Shown here one piece after another: positions 37,758 through 47,056 of a stretch of DNA of 64,000 bases. The position numbers were made by a program, and so were the translations under genes. The notes beneath the pieces were generated by a model that saw nothing but the letters and a program-made list of their open reading frames with translations, searched no databases and had not been told where the DNA came from. The stretch comes from JAEZDC01 sp036676415 (GTDB lineage: Bacteria; Bacteroidota; Bacteroidia; Chitinophagales; Chitinophagaceae): the NCBI GenBank assembly GCA_036676415.1, contig JAKFCX010000019.1:1-64000 (forward strand), given 5' to 3'. Each line of letters starts with the position of its first letter. Within the stretch, counting starts at the first letter, position 1.

Positions 37758-38573
37758 ATGAAATTGTTCCTTGTAATTATCTCAATCCTTCTTACCCTGT
37801 TATCTTTTGCAAAAGTTGATACCATTCAAGTATTCAGCAAAAGCATGCAGAAGAACATAAAATGTGTTGTCATCACCCCCAAGAAATACAAGAAAGCAAA
37901 ATCTGCATTTCCTGTTGTTTATCTTTTGCACGGTTACAGTGGTGATTACAGTAACTGGATAAAGCGAGTCCCTTTCATCGATTCATTGGCTGATGCATAT
38001 CAAATGATCATCGTTTGCCCTGATGGAGCTTTCAGCAGCTGGTACCTCGATAGTCCTGTAGATTCTTTATTCAGGTATGAGACATTCACTTCAACAGAAC
38101 TTCCAGCTTACATCGATGCAAATTATAAAACCATCAAAACAAAAAAAGGAAGAGCCATTACAGGACTGAGCATGGGTGGCTATGGTGCAATGTTTTTATC
38201 ATTACGTCATCCGGAAACATTTGGTGCCTGTGGCAGTATGAGTGGAGCGCTTGACATAAGTCTTATCACCAAGGGATATGATGTTCCAAAAAGACTCGGA
38301 GATACAACAGCCAACCGTAAATATTATGTTGATTGGAGTGTGTTGACTTTACTCGATAAATACAACGCTAAAGATTCGATAGCCATTATGGTAGATTGCG
38401 GTATCAACGATTTTATCTTCTCTATGAGCAAAGCTGCACATGAAAAGATGCTGAAGTTGAAAATCCCGCATGATTATATTGAAAGACCCGGTGCACATGA
38501 CTGGAAATACTGGGCCAATGCTGTAAAATATCAACTCCTGTTTTTCAGGGAATGGTTCTCAAAAAATAAATAG
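37758..38573 (+). CDS. Exported esterase (alpha/beta hydrolase, esterase D-like)
   Basis: A 271-residue protein with an N-terminal signal peptide (residues about 1-19). The YLLHGYSGDYSNW oxyanion loop, nucleophile in GLSMGGYGAM, and GAHDWKYW histidine resemble the esterase D / mycolyltransferase / feruloyl-esterase family. It is probably periplasmic. The natural ester is unknown. A small exported protein follows in the same direction. Confidence 0.83.
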   Translation: MKLFLVIISILLTLLSFAKVDTIQVFSKSMQKNIKCVVITPKKYKKAKSAFPVVYLLHGYSGDYSNWIKRVPFIDSLADAYQMIIVCPDGAFSSWYLDSPVDSLFRYETFTSTELPAYIDANYKTIKTKKGRAITGLSMGGYGAMFLSLRHPETFGACGSMSGALDISLITKGYDVPKRLGDTTANRKYYVDWSVLTLLDKYNAKDSIAIMVDCGINDFIFSMSKAAHEKMLKLKIPHDYIERPGAHDWKYWANAVKYQLLFFREWFSKNK

Positions 38574-38596
38574 TACTTTTAAGACAAATTTCAGGC

Positions 38597-38986
38597 ATGT
38601 ACCCCTTTAGACTGATCTTCTTACTTGCATTTGCATGTATCTCTTACAGTTCATTTGCTATCTCAGATTCCAACAATTGCAAGATTATGCACCAGGGAAG
38701 ATTCAAATACATGGCCGATAACGAAGAGATCACGGTGGTGATAAAAGATTCTACGCTTACCGAATTTCATAACGGAGGCAAACACACAATTCAGTCTCGT
38801 ATTGACTGGCTGAATGATTGTGAATACATGATCACGATAAAAAAAGTAACGCTTCCATCATTCCCGTTAACTACAGGAGATGAAGTAACAGTGAAGATCA
38901 ATCGTGTTGAAGGGAAAGATATTTTCTATACGATCACGCTGAAATCGGTGAGTTGGGACGGAAAATTCACTAAGGTGGAAGACTAA
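38597..38986 (+). CDS. Small exported protein, unknown function
   Basis: A 129-residue protein with a signal peptide (ends near SSFAIS, residue 22). The body is beta-rich with a RFKYMADNEEITVVIKD strand and a hydrophilic C-terminus. It is convergent with the next gene, with a 2-nt gap. No family recognised. Confidence 0.65.
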   Translation: MYPFRLIFLLAFACISYSSFAISDSNNCKIMHQGRFKYMADNEEITVVIKDSTLTEFHNGGKHTIQSRIDWLNDCEYMITIKKVTLPSFPLTTGDEVTVKINRVEGKDIFYTITLKSVSWDGKFTKVED

Positions 38987-38988
38987 AA

Positions 38989-39687
38989 TCAGCCTCCTGT
39001 TCTTCCATCTCTGACTTTTACTTTTTTCTTACCCGCATTTTTCTTTTCAAATTCCATCACCTCTTTCGGCTTTACTTTTACGGCAGGCTTGGAAGTGTCT
39101 GAGGTTTTTGTTGAGCTGGCAGTGGATTCACCAGTTAATGCACCAAAATTTGGTTTCTGGTTAGGGTCTTCCAGTTTACCCATGTAATATTTCTCGCTTT
39201 TCACCAAAGCACCTGAGTACGTATCATAGAATCTCCAGATACCATGTTTTAAAGCCTTACCATCCAGCTTTACACGAACCTTTGAGAATTTACCAGGATT
39301 ATTTACATCTTCCACATCAACTGTATCGTAAGGGTCAGCAGGATTCACTGCTTTCCAGCTTTCTTCTCGTATCAGTCCAGCAGTTAAATTGAAATATTGC
39401 GATTCGCCATTTTTCATTCCCCAACGATAACCTTCAACGGCTTTCAGGTCACCCATCTTTGAATATTGACGCCACACTCCTTCTTTCAATCCATCCACAT
39501 AAACACCTTCTTCTTCATATTCAGGTTCTGTACGAAGTGCCGGAACTTTCACCACCCATTTACCTTGTCTCAAACCATTCACATCAGTGCAGTTCAATGT
39601 ATCACCTTTTGATGTGAGCACAAAAGTTTTGCATTGTCCATACGATTGTACAGAAAAGAAAACAAGCAGGATAGCGATCCATTTCAT
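38989..39687 (-). CDS. Exported MORN-repeat-like protein
   Basis: A 232-residue protein with a signal peptide (about residues 1-17, cut near SYG-Q). It has repeated G-x-R/K-x-G-x-W units (NGLRQGKWVV, DGLKEGVWRQYS, GMKNGESQYFN, KALKHGIWRFYD) of the YwqK/MORN-variant type. The C-terminus is lysine-rich. Function is unknown; such proteins are common in Bacteroidota and are usually periplasmic or surface-associated. Confidence 0.7.
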   Translation of the reverse strand: MKWIAILLVFFSVQSYGQCKTFVLTSKGDTLNCTDVNGLRQGKWVVKVPALRTEPEYEEEGVYVDGLKEGVWRQYSKMGDLKAVEGYRWGMKNGESQYFNLTAGLIREESWKAVNPADPYDTVDVEDVNNPGKFSKVRVKLDGKALKHGIWRFYDTYSGALVKSEKYYMGKLEDPNQKPNFGALTGESTASSTKTSDTSKPAVKVKPKEVMEFEKKNAGKKKVKVRDGRTGG

Positions 39688-39774
39688 AACTGGGAAATTA
39701 GTAACCGAAGTTACCGCAACAGATGTTAAGGAAGAACTATTATGTAGCCTGCTGTGGGATAGCTATTTAGCTTC

Positions 39775-39794
39775 GTTGTGTCACTCACTTGTAC
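39775..39794 (+). repeat. Dispersed 20-bp motif, copy 3
   Basis: Exact GTTGTGTCACTCACTTGTAC, preceded by CTTC and followed by GTTCGGAA, in the 225-nt divergent gap between the MORN-like gene and the next exported protein. The rest of that gap shows no other clear element. Confidence 0.85.
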
Positions 39795-39912
39795 GTTCGG
39801 AATTTGGAGGAAGCAGTTCGAATTAAACATCCAATCCAAATTAATTATATTCGATATCGGTATCAAACTCATTGAGCTATTCACATTTAAAGGGTGAGAT
39901 AAAAAAATATTT

Positions 39913-40509
39913 ATGCGTCAATCTATTATATTTCTATTTATCCTTTGTACCCTTTCATTAAATGCTTTGGCTCAGGAAAAAGCATATAAAGGGTTGCTTG
40001 ACACAGTTTTTAAGTATTCTGGCCTTTTTGTAGGTGCAAAACCGATAGAACAACTTAAACTGAATCATAAAAGTATGCTGCGATATGCTGAAGATTTGAA
40101 AGGGTATTCAGGAGCAACACTGGATACTGCAATATTTCGTCAGATCATTATAAACAGCAGCAATCCGGACACTACACTATGGTCTGAGCAAGAGCTTCCA
40201 AAGTTGATTATTGTTCATAACCCGGAAGAGGAGATTTATATTTCTAATCTCGCTGAACGTTTTGGTCTTGCAGACAAAAAATCTATTCGTAACTATAGGA
40301 AGCAAATTACCGAGTTCAATCAATCTAATAGTTTTGACAGGAATATTTATTATTTTTCTAGACCGGTCTTCGACAACTCTGGCAGATTTGCGATTGTTCA
40401 ATATAATAATGCCCATAGTGGACTTGGTGGAGGAGGAGCTATAAAATTATATGAGTTAATCAATTCGTCATGGATAGAAATAGGGCCAATAGTTTTATGG
40501 GTTTATTAA
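39913..40509 (+). CDS. Exported protein, unknown function
   Basis: A 198-residue protein with a signal peptide (about 1-20, ends NALAQ). It contains an internal RPVFDNSGRFAIVQYNN segment and a glycine-rich HSGLGGGGAIKLYEL strand near the C-terminus, a pattern seen in small secreted Bacteroidota proteins. I do not recognise a named family. Confidence 0.65.
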   Translation: MRQSIIFLFILCTLSLNALAQEKAYKGLLDTVFKYSGLFVGAKPIEQLKLNHKSMLRYAEDLKGYSGATLDTAIFRQIIINSSNPDTTLWSEQELPKLIIVHNPEEEIYISNLAERFGLADKKSIRNYRKQITEFNQSNSFDRNIYYFSRPVFDNSGRFAIVQYNNAHSGLGGGGAIKLYELINSSWIEIGPIVLWVY

Positions 40510-40552
40510 TTCGAAAAGAGATGTGTCTGCATTCATTACAAAAAAATAATAG

Positions 40553-40999
40553 CTATTGAATACTCCCCCAAACTCTCTTCTTCCCAAACCCCAACGTAGC
40601 ATCTGTAAAAACAATAGAAGACAATTCAATCATCCATAACTCTCCAGGCATCACTGCAGCAAAAGGGTATTTCAAATAATAATGTTTGGTTGCAATACCA
40701 TGCATCTCTCCTGCTGTATGTTTGAAAGTTCCGGTAAACTGTATGCCACTGGTTTTTCCCGGGTTAAATTTATCAGGTAATATACTTCCAGCCACTGTTG
40801 GATTGTTGGTTCCTTCAGCAACATGATTGGTACCCGGCTTAGATTTGAATACAATCGCATTCAGCTCCTCAATATACACGTAAAAACACATGGCACAATG
40901 CGGAACATTGTTATTGCAGGTGGCAATCGTCATCACTGTTTGTTCCTTAATAAACTGTACGATGTGTTTATCTATTATGTTGACTTCAGCTATTTTCAT
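40553..40999 (-). CDS. Pyridoxamine 5'-phosphate oxidase-like flavin-binding protein
   Basis: A 148-residue split-barrel protein. The N-terminus (FIKEQTVMTIATCNNNVPHCAMCFYVY) and VFKSKPGTNHV match the PNPOx-like/FMN-binding family. Substrate unknown. It lies directly downstream of queD on the same strand with a perfect hairpin in the gap. Confidence 0.8.
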   Translation of the reverse strand: MKIAEVNIIDKHIVQFIKEQTVMTIATCNNNVPHCAMCFYVYIEELNAIVFKSKPGTNHVAEGTNNPTVAGSILPDKFNPGKTSGIQFTGTFKHTAGEMHGIATKHYYLKYPFAAVMPGELWMIELSSIVFTDATLGFGKKRVWGSIQ

Positions 41000-41010
41000 A
41001 TTAAGCTTTT

Positions 41011-41040
41011 AACCTGTCAGGTTCATTAACCTGACAGGTT
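41011..41040. repeat. Perfect 13-bp hairpin
   Basis: AACCTGTCAGGTT (41011-41023), a CATT loop and AACCTGACAGGTT (41028-41040) form a perfect 13-bp stem between queD and the PNPOx-like gene. No T-run follows on either side, so it is more likely a processing/attenuation site or a mobile intergenic repeat than a classic terminator. Confidence 0.7.
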
Positions 41041-41042
41041 GG

Positions 41043-41396
41043 TTAATCTCCTTCATAGATCACACCTGAAGTTGGCGTTTCATGTAATTCAACTTTGGCA
41101 AGCAATGGCAGTTGTGGCTTTAACTTGTTCCATATCCATACAGCCATCAATTCACAGGTAGGATTAGAAAGTCCTTCCACATCATTCAACACTTTATGAT
41201 CAAGCTGATCAACAACCGGCATCAAATACTTTTTAATTTCAGCAAAATCCATCACCCAACCTTTTTCATCAGGCTTTCCATCAAGCCAGATCTTCAGCCG
41301 ATAAGTATGACCATGCATTTGCCGGCATTTATGATCTCCAGGCAACAAAGGCAGGTAATGTGCTGAATCGAAAGTGAGTTCTTTAAATATCAGCAT
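41043..41396 (-). CDS. queD: 6-carboxytetrahydropterin synthase (QueD/PTPS)
   Basis: A 117-residue enzyme of queuosine precursor synthesis. Zinc ligands H13 (SAHYL), H28 and H30 (HGHTYRL) and the catalytic C24 are all present. It converts dihydroneopterin triphosphate to 6-carboxytetrahydropterin. It lies 2 nt downstream of the CoA-transferase gene on the minus strand. Other queuosine genes are not in the window. Confidence 0.88.
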   Translation of the reverse strand: MLIFKELTFDSAHYLPLLPGDHKCRQMHGHTYRLKIWLDGKPDEKGWVMDFAEIKKYLMPVVDQLDHKVLNDVEGLSNPTCELMAVWIWNKLKPQLPLLAKVELHETPTSGVIYEGD

Positions 41397-41398
41397 AC

Positions 41399-42715
41399 TT
41401 AAATTGCTTCTGCAAGTGATAGATGGTGTTCAAATTCTTTAAACCTGTCGAAAGCTGCTCTCTCCAACATTTCCCTGTCATCAGGGTGAGCAATTTCTAT
41501 CAGTGCTTTTGCTCTTTGTCTCAGGTTCTTTCCATACAAATAAGCAATTCCATATTCTGTAACGATATAATGAACGTGTGCCCTTGTAGTTACAACACCA
41601 GCACCCAACTTCAACAGTGGAGTAATTCTTGCAACACCTTTTGCCGTTCTTGAAGGGATAGCAATGATGGGTTTACCACCTTCACTCAAAGCTGCTCCTC
41701 TCATAAAGTCCATTTGTCCACCAATACCTGAGTATTGATACATACCGATCGAATCAGAGCAAACCTGGCCGGTAATATCAACCTCAATAGCACTGTTGAT
41801 CGCTATCATTTTATTCATTCGACGAATTACATGCGGATCATTTACATAACTGATATCAAGGAATGCAAATGAAGGATTATCATCTACATAATCGTACAAT
41901 CTTTTTGTACCCAATGCAAAACCGATTACAGATTTACCGGGATGCAGATTTTTAAATTTGTTGTTGATGATATCTCTTTCAACCAAATCGATGATACCAT
42001 CACTGCACATTTCGGTATGAACACCAAGGTTCTTATGATTGGTCAATGAGCGAAGTACTGCATCAGGAATAGCACCGATACCCATTTGAAGTGTGCACCT
42101 GTCATCAATAAGACTGGCAACATACTCACCGATCTTCAATTCATCTGCAGTAACCCTTTCGCCAAATCTTGCTTCCTGCAATGGTTCTTCGGAATACACC
42201 ATTGATCCAAACCTGCTGCTATGAATAATACCATCACCATGTGTTCTTGGTACATTTGGATTAACCTGTGCAATCACATGTCTGGCTGTGTATACTGCTG
42301 CCCTTCCTATATCAACTGAAACACCCAGTGAACAATATCCATGTTTGTCTGGCGGTGAAACCTGTACAATGGCTACATCTAACGGAAGAATTCCTTTATG
42401 AAAAAGACCGGGAATTTCACTTAAGAATACCGGGATATAATCAGCTCTTCCTTCTGCTACAGCCTGCCGTATGCTTGCTGATACAAACATCGAGTTGATA
42501 TGAAAACTATCTGCATATTGTGGCTTATCAACTTCTATATCTCCATACACTGAAATAAAAGTCAGTTCAACGTTCTTGAGCCTGTGAGATTGCTTTGCTA
42601 ATGCGTGAAGCAGATTAACAGGTGTCTGTGCACTGCCATGAACAAAAACCCTGTCACCGGATTGGATGATGGATAAAGCCTCTTCTGCTGATTTGTATTC
42701 CACTGGAATTCTCAT
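41399..42715 (-). CDS. Acetyl-CoA hydrolase/CoA-transferase family protein
   Basis: A 438-residue class I-type CoA-transferase. The catalytic glutamate lies in GVHTEMCSDGIIDL, followed by a conserved SGIGGQMDFMRGA CoA-binding loop and a C-terminal TEYGIAYLYGKNLRQRAKALIEIAHPD block. Relatives include 4-hydroxybutyrate CoA-transferase and succinate/acetate CoA-transferases, so it probably moves CoA between short-chain acids and acetate; the pair is not resolved by sequence. Confidence 0.85.
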   Translation of the reverse strand: MRIPVEYKSAEEALSIIQSGDRVFVHGSAQTPVNLLHALAKQSHRLKNVELTFISVYGDIEVDKPQYADSFHINSMFVSASIRQAVAEGRADYIPVFLSEIPGLFHKGILPLDVAIVQVSPPDKHGYCSLGVSVDIGRAAVYTARHVIAQVNPNVPRTHGDGIIHSSRFGSMVYSEEPLQEARFGERVTADELKIGEYVASLIDDRCTLQMGIGAIPDAVLRSLTNHKNLGVHTEMCSDGIIDLVERDIINNKFKNLHPGKSVIGFALGTKRLYDYVDDNPSFAFLDISYVNDPHVIRRMNKMIAINSAIEVDITGQVCSDSIGMYQYSGIGGQMDFMRGAALSEGGKPIIAIPSRTAKGVARITPLLKLGAGVVTTRAHVHYIVTEYGIAYLYGKNLRQRAKALIEIAHPDDREMLERAAFDRFKEFEHHLSLAEAI

Positions 42716-42814
42716 ACGATCATTGTTTGTGCGAAAGTATCACATACAAAAAAATGATGTATGACATTCATCAGGAATGTCTATGAGATAGATTAGATTT
42801 AACAGGCTGTAAGA

Positions 42815-43582
42815 TTACAACATTCTCTGTTTCATTGCTTCGTACAGGATCATTCCACAGGCAACAGAAACATTTAGCGATTCAAAGCTACCGGCCATTG
42901 GAATTTTAAAACTGTCATCACATATTTTCATCAATGCAGGAAAAACACCTTTCTCCTCACCACCCATTACAATCGCTGTAGGTTCTGTTAATGTAAGATC
43001 GAACAGCTTTGTTTTAGCTGTCATTTCACTGGCATACACTTTAATGCCGTTGAGATGCAGTTCGTCCACTGCTTTCATTAAACTATTTACACGGCAGATA
43101 TTGATCTGGTCTAAAGCACCTGCACTTGTTTTAACTGCATCTTCATTTAAAGCCCCTACTCCTTTATCCGGAATAATGATAGCCTGTGCACCACAACAAA
43201 CCGCTGATCTTGCAATGGCACCGATATTTCTGACATCGGTAATACTGTCAAGTATCAGGAACAAAGGAACTTCTCCTTTCTCATTTACAAAATCGATCAC
43301 ATTCTGCAATGATTGATACGTTACAGCAGTTTTAAAAGCAATAACACCCTGGTGCTGTGTGTTGGTAATACTGTTGAGCTTTTCGTTAGGTACATATTGA
43401 ACAGGTACATCAAGATCTTTCGCCAGTTGACGGATCTCGTTCACTGCTTCTCCTGAAGCGTTTTTGAACAAAAGGATCTTGTCGATCTTCTGGTCACCCT
43501 TCAATGCTTCGATTACCGGGTTACGACCAGCAATAATGTTCTTCTTATTCTGGAATGTCGACTGTTTTCTTTGGAATGCCAT
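42815..43582 (-). CDS. rlmB: 23S rRNA 2'-O-ribose methyltransferase, RlmB/TrmH family
   Basis: A 255-residue SpoU-family enzyme with an N-terminal substrate-binding domain (IIAGRNPVIEALKG) and a knotted methyltransferase domain: LDSITDVRNIGAIARSA, ALVMGGEEKGV-type loop and SLNVSVACGMILYEA. RlmB methylates G2251 of 23S rRNA. The start overlaps the upstream membrane-protein gene by 38 nt. Confidence 0.87.
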   Translation of the reverse strand: MAFQRKQSTFQNKKNIIAGRNPVIEALKGDQKIDKILLFKNASGEAVNEIRQLAKDLDVPVQYVPNEKLNSITNTQHQGVIAFKTAVTYQSLQNVIDFVNEKGEVPLFLILDSITDVRNIGAIARSAVCCGAQAIIIPDKGVGALNEDAVKTSAGALDQINICRVNSLMKAVDELHLNGIKVYASEMTAKTKLFDLTLTEPTAIVMGGEEKGVFPALMKICDDSFKIPMAGSFESLNVSVACGMILYEAMKQRML

Positions 43583-44045
43583 AAATGAACAGCAAAGAAA
43601 CCAATAAATACAACACTACGATGGCTGCTACCGCAAATTTGATGATGGCTACGTATTTAGTCAGCTGCAGGATGAATGTAGAATGTGTACCGGAAAGCGT
43701 TACCAGCATCAGCACATCTTCAATTATATCCAATAATGGAGCAGCAAAGCTGAATATAAGCATGAACCGGGTGAGAGAATTTGGAAATTTACTACGAACC
43801 AACTTTGAACCGAAGTAAAAACTAGCTCCAAAAGCTGCAATGAATAGGAAATCAATGATCACTGCCCAGATTGCTGTATTCATATTCCAGGCATTCAGTA
43901 TGATGTTCAGTTCAGGAATATTATCACAGAATTCCAAGGCCAGTATTCCTGTTGGTGTAGCTGAAGTAATTAATGGAGCGCTTTGCCATCTCAGTAATAA
44001 AAAGACGATTACAGTTGCCCCAAATGCAAGCAGGAACTTCTTCAT
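43545..44045 (-). CDS. Membrane protein, unknown function
   Basis: A 166-residue protein with four hydrophobic helices (about 3-20, 45-70, 88-110, 125-150). The ATG at 44045 (MKKFLLAFG) opens on a signal-like helix; a longer reading would need a TTG at 44102 and adds an unlikely charged leader. Its 3' end overlaps rlmB by 38 nt in another frame. The family is not recognised. It follows metK by 63 nt. Confidence 0.65.
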   Translation of the reverse strand: MKKFLLAFGATVIVFLLLRWQSAPLITSATPTGILALEFCDNIPELNIILNAWNMNTAIWAVIIDFLFIAAFGASFYFGSKLVRSKFPNSLTRFMLIFSFAAPLLDIIEDVLMLVTLSGTHSTFILQLTKYVAIIKFAVAAIVVLYLLVSLLFIYGIPKKTVDIPE

Positions 44046-44108
44046 GCTCCAAAATAAGAAAAGCCTCCGTAAAAACGAAAGCTTCTCAATGTATTCAATC
44101 AACGGGAA

Positions 44109-45362
44109 TTACTTTGTACCAAAAGCTTTCTTCACTTTGGCTACATAATCCAGTTTCTCCCAGGTAAATAATTCAACTTTCTTCTTTACTACCTTACCAT
44201 CAGGAGATGTAAATGTTTTTTCAACGATCTGTGGCTGTCTTCCCATGTGTCCGTAAGCTGCTGTTTCGCTGTAAATAGGATTGCGAAGCTTCAAACGCTG
44301 CTCGATAAAATAAGGACGCATATCAAAAATACCTTCAACCATTTTGCTGATCTCACCATCGTTCATCTCAACTTTCGCCGTACCATAAGTATTCACGTTG
44401 ATCGATGTTGGCTGAGCCACACCAATAGCATAAGATACCTGTACCAAAACTTCATCACAAACTCCTGCTGCAACTAAGTTCTTTGCAATATGGCGTGTTG
44501 CATATGCTGCAGAACGGTCAACCTTACTAGGATCTTTACCTGAGAAAGCTCCACCACCATGTGCACCTTTACCACCGTAAGTATCAACGATGATCTTTCT
44601 TCCTGTTAAACCGGTATCACCATGTGGACCACCAATTACAAATTTACCGGTTGGGTTGATGTGATACTTGATATTATTGTTGAACAGCTTTGCGTATTTT
44701 TTATACTTGCTCTTAACCCTTGGAATAAGAATGTTCACCATATCATCATAGATCTTCTTAGCCATTTTTGATTCTGTATCAAAATCATCATGCTGGGTAG
44801 ACACTACGATAGCGTCAATTCTAACTGGTTTGTTGTTGTCGTCATATTCCAACGTAACCTGGCTCTTGGCATCAGGACGTAAATATTTGATCGCTTTATT
44901 CTCTCTTCTTAAAGCAGCAAGTTCAATTAAGAGTTTATGGGCAAGATCAAGTGCCAAAGGCATGTAATCTTCTGTTTCGTTTGATGCATAACCAAACATC
45001 ATTCCCTGGTCACCTGCACCTTGTTCTTCTTTTTTCTTTTTGTCAACACCCTGGTTGATGTCTGATGATTGTTCATGTATTGCGCTCAATACGCCACATG
45101 AACTTGCTTCAAACATATATTCACTCTTGGTATAACCGATCTTACGGATCACATTTCTTGCAATCTCCTGTACATCCAGGTAAGCTTTTGATTTCACTTC
45201 ACCGGCAAGTACAACTTGTCCGGTAGTAACCAATGTTTCACAGGCTACTTTACTTTGTGGATCAAATGCAAGAAAGTTGTCGATCAAAGCATCAGAGATC
45301 TGGTCAGCCACTTTATCAGGATGTCCTTCTGATACACTCTCCGAAGTAAATAAATAAGGCAT
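44109..45362 (-). CDS. metK: S-adenosylmethionine synthetase
   Basis: A 417-residue MAT enzyme with the FTSESVSEGHPDKVADQISDA start, GAGDQGMMFGYA ATP loop and GGGAFSGKDPSKVDRSAAY P-loop-like segment. It makes SAM from methionine and ATP. Its length and motifs are normal. The leader is long (about 200 nt from a putative promoter) and contains a copy of the dispersed 20-bp motif; I could not recognise a SAM riboswitch. Confidence 0.95.
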   Translation of the reverse strand: MPYLFTSESVSEGHPDKVADQISDALIDNFLAFDPQSKVACETLVTTGQVVLAGEVKSKAYLDVQEIARNVIRKIGYTKSEYMFEASSCGVLSAIHEQSSDINQGVDKKKKEEQGAGDQGMMFGYASNETEDYMPLALDLAHKLLIELAALRRENKAIKYLRPDAKSQVTLEYDDNNKPVRIDAIVVSTQHDDFDTESKMAKKIYDDMVNILIPRVKSKYKKYAKLFNNNIKYHINPTGKFVIGGPHGDTGLTGRKIIVDTYGGKGAHGGGAFSGKDPSKVDRSAAYATRHIAKNLVAAGVCDEVLVQVSYAIGVAQPTSINVNTYGTAKVEMNDGEISKMVEGIFDMRPYFIEQRLKLRNPIYSETAAYGHMGRQPQIVEKTFTSPDGKVVKKKVELFTWEKLDYVAKVKKAFGTK

Positions 45363-45441
45363 GGGGAATTCTTGTTTACGATTTAATGATGTTATTTATG
45401 TTAGTTTGGTATGGCCAGCTTCATGTTTTAACGCTGCTTCC

Positions 45442-45461
45442 GTTGTGTCACTCACTTGTAC
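45442..45461 (+). repeat. Dispersed 20-bp motif, copy 4
   Basis: Exact GTTGTGTCACTCACTTGTAC followed by GTTCCGAAC, in the 247-nt gap upstream of metK. On the metK transcript it would appear as the reverse complement within the 5' leader. Confidence 0.85.
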
Positions 45462-45560
45462 GTTCCGAACAATGGTGAACATGGAACAGTAACCTGAAGA
45501 GTGCGACGCAACAATGCATAATAGTAGTAATTCAGCTGACCTCAAAAAACTTTCAAGCCG

Positions 45561-45568
45561 CAAATATA
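45561..45568 (-). promoter_or_regulatory. -7-like element upstream of metK
   Basis: On the minus strand this is TATATTTG followed by C, matching TAnnTTTG. Initiation just downstream would give metK a leader near 190 nt. No clear -33 TTG is correctly spaced. Confidence 0.35.
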
Positions 45569-45609
45569 GTCTGTGAAACCATACGATTATCTACTACTTA
45601 ACAGGCAGG

Positions 45610-47034
45610 TTAAATACGTGTATAAACTATGCGTAACCGCATTTTGCGTTGTGAATGAGAACCACCACCAACTCTTATTCGACCAATGGATAAGGTGTTA
45701 AGTATTCCGGTGTTGGTAATGGGCAATACCGTGTTGAACTCTTCTACGGCATAAAAATAATCGGCAAACGGAGCCGATAAAGCCAAAGCTAAATTCCTGT
45801 TCCTCATTGTTACAATACCCTGTACATATTGGGTAAGATTGAAAGAGTAATAAGACACATTGTTCCGCTTAAAAGGATAGGCTCCAAAATCTGCCAGGTT
45901 GTTTACACCAGAATTACTGAACTGAACATCACCACCAGGTAACATAAATCTTCTTGATGAGTCTGTGCTAAAAGCGGTCAGGAACAGTGCCGGTGGAGTA
46001 AAACTTGCATCTAATAATGTATTATGAGGAACTTGTTCTATCAGCAATTCTGCCCTGTGAATGATGGCATTTTTAAGACTGTCTAATCCCGGTATTTTTA
46101 TTCTTGCATAAGGTGCATCGGGACGAGTTTGCAGGTAAACAAGGCTGTCGGCTCCTGCTGTCTGGCTTTGTAAGTACTCTGCACCGACAGGGTTCCTGAT
46201 GATCTGGTTTGAAAAACCCGAAAATGTTGTAAACCTGAAATAAGCAGATGCAGTATCTCTTTTTGTCTGTCCTACATATTTGAAAGAATAGTAAAAGGCC
46301 ATTTTGGTATTAGTGTCAGCAAGATTTACCACCAGCAGGTTATTCGAGGTAACCCCTGCAGATGTGTCTGGCACAATGGCAAAACCGCCGATCCTGTTTT
46401 TAAACGCTTTGGCAGAATCTAAAAGGAATGTATCCTGGAACAACCTGGTTTTGATAGAAGGGTCCGTGATCTTGATCCTTATCTGGTCTTTATTAACAGC
46501 CTCATTATAGGGCTTGAGTGTATCCTTCAGCAGCTTTCTTACATCCACAACCGCAGAACCTAAAATCGTTGGTTCATGAGGGATATGCTTTCTGGTAGAA
46601 TAAACAGAATCTTTCTGTGGTTGATCTACTGAAGCTATTTCATAAACATTCAATGTCTGAGTCGTATTTGTATCACCCCAAACTCCTTTGTACGAAAGCA
46701 CCAAAACGACTGAATCAAGTACCAGGTCATTATAACCGCCATTAAACCTGAACTTATAATATTCAGGTAATAATTGTAAATTCAGAATAGCCGTTGTCTT
46801 ACCAAACAAAGGATCATTACTCACTCTTCCTACTACAAGATTATCCTGGCGTAAAGGATAAACCAATCCTGTATCAAAGTAGTTCTCAGTGATAGTATTC
46901 AGAGAAGTATCGAATGTATTGATATTATCTACCGGTGGAATTAAACCGGCACCGATATCAGTGCTTTCGATCTTTGTACAGGAGGCTAAAATGCTGATAA
47001 GTATAGTGAGAAGATAGGCCGATCGTAGGTTCAC
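45610..47034 (-). CDS. DUF4270 outer-membrane-type lipoprotein
   Basis: A 474-residue protein with a lipoprotein signal (LASC, C19) followed by the DUF4270 start IESTDIGAGLIPP. The rest is beta-rich. DUF4270 is typical of Bacteroidota; its function is unknown and it is usually a periplasmic or surface-exposed lipoprotein. The start is GTG at 47034. It lies 22 nt downstream of the GT5-like gene, a neighbourhood often seen in this phylum. Confidence 0.85.
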   Translation of the reverse strand: MNLRSAYLLTILISILASCTKIESTDIGAGLIPPVDNINTFDTSLNTITENYFDTGLVYPLRQDNLVVGRVSNDPLFGKTTAILNLQLLPEYYKFRFNGGYNDLVLDSVVLVLSYKGVWGDTNTTQTLNVYEIASVDQPQKDSVYSTRKHIPHEPTILGSAVVDVRKLLKDTLKPYNEAVNKDQIRIKITDPSIKTRLFQDTFLLDSAKAFKNRIGGFAIVPDTSAGVTSNNLLVVNLADTNTKMAFYYSFKYVGQTKRDTASAYFRFTTFSGFSNQIIRNPVGAEYLQSQTAGADSLVYLQTRPDAPYARIKIPGLDSLKNAIIHRAELLIEQVPHNTLLDASFTPPALFLTAFSTDSSRRFMLPGGDVQFSNSGVNNLADFGAYPFKRNNVSYYSFNLTQYVQGIVTMRNRNLALALSAPFADYFYAVEEFNTVLPITNTGILNTLSIGRIRVGGGSHSQRKMRLRIVYTRI

Positions 47035-47056
47035 AGTTTACTTTTAAGGTTTGGTT

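Noticed and set aside
45363..45609. SAM riboswitch before metK
   Set aside because: I could not find the paired elements of the SAM riboswitch classes I know.
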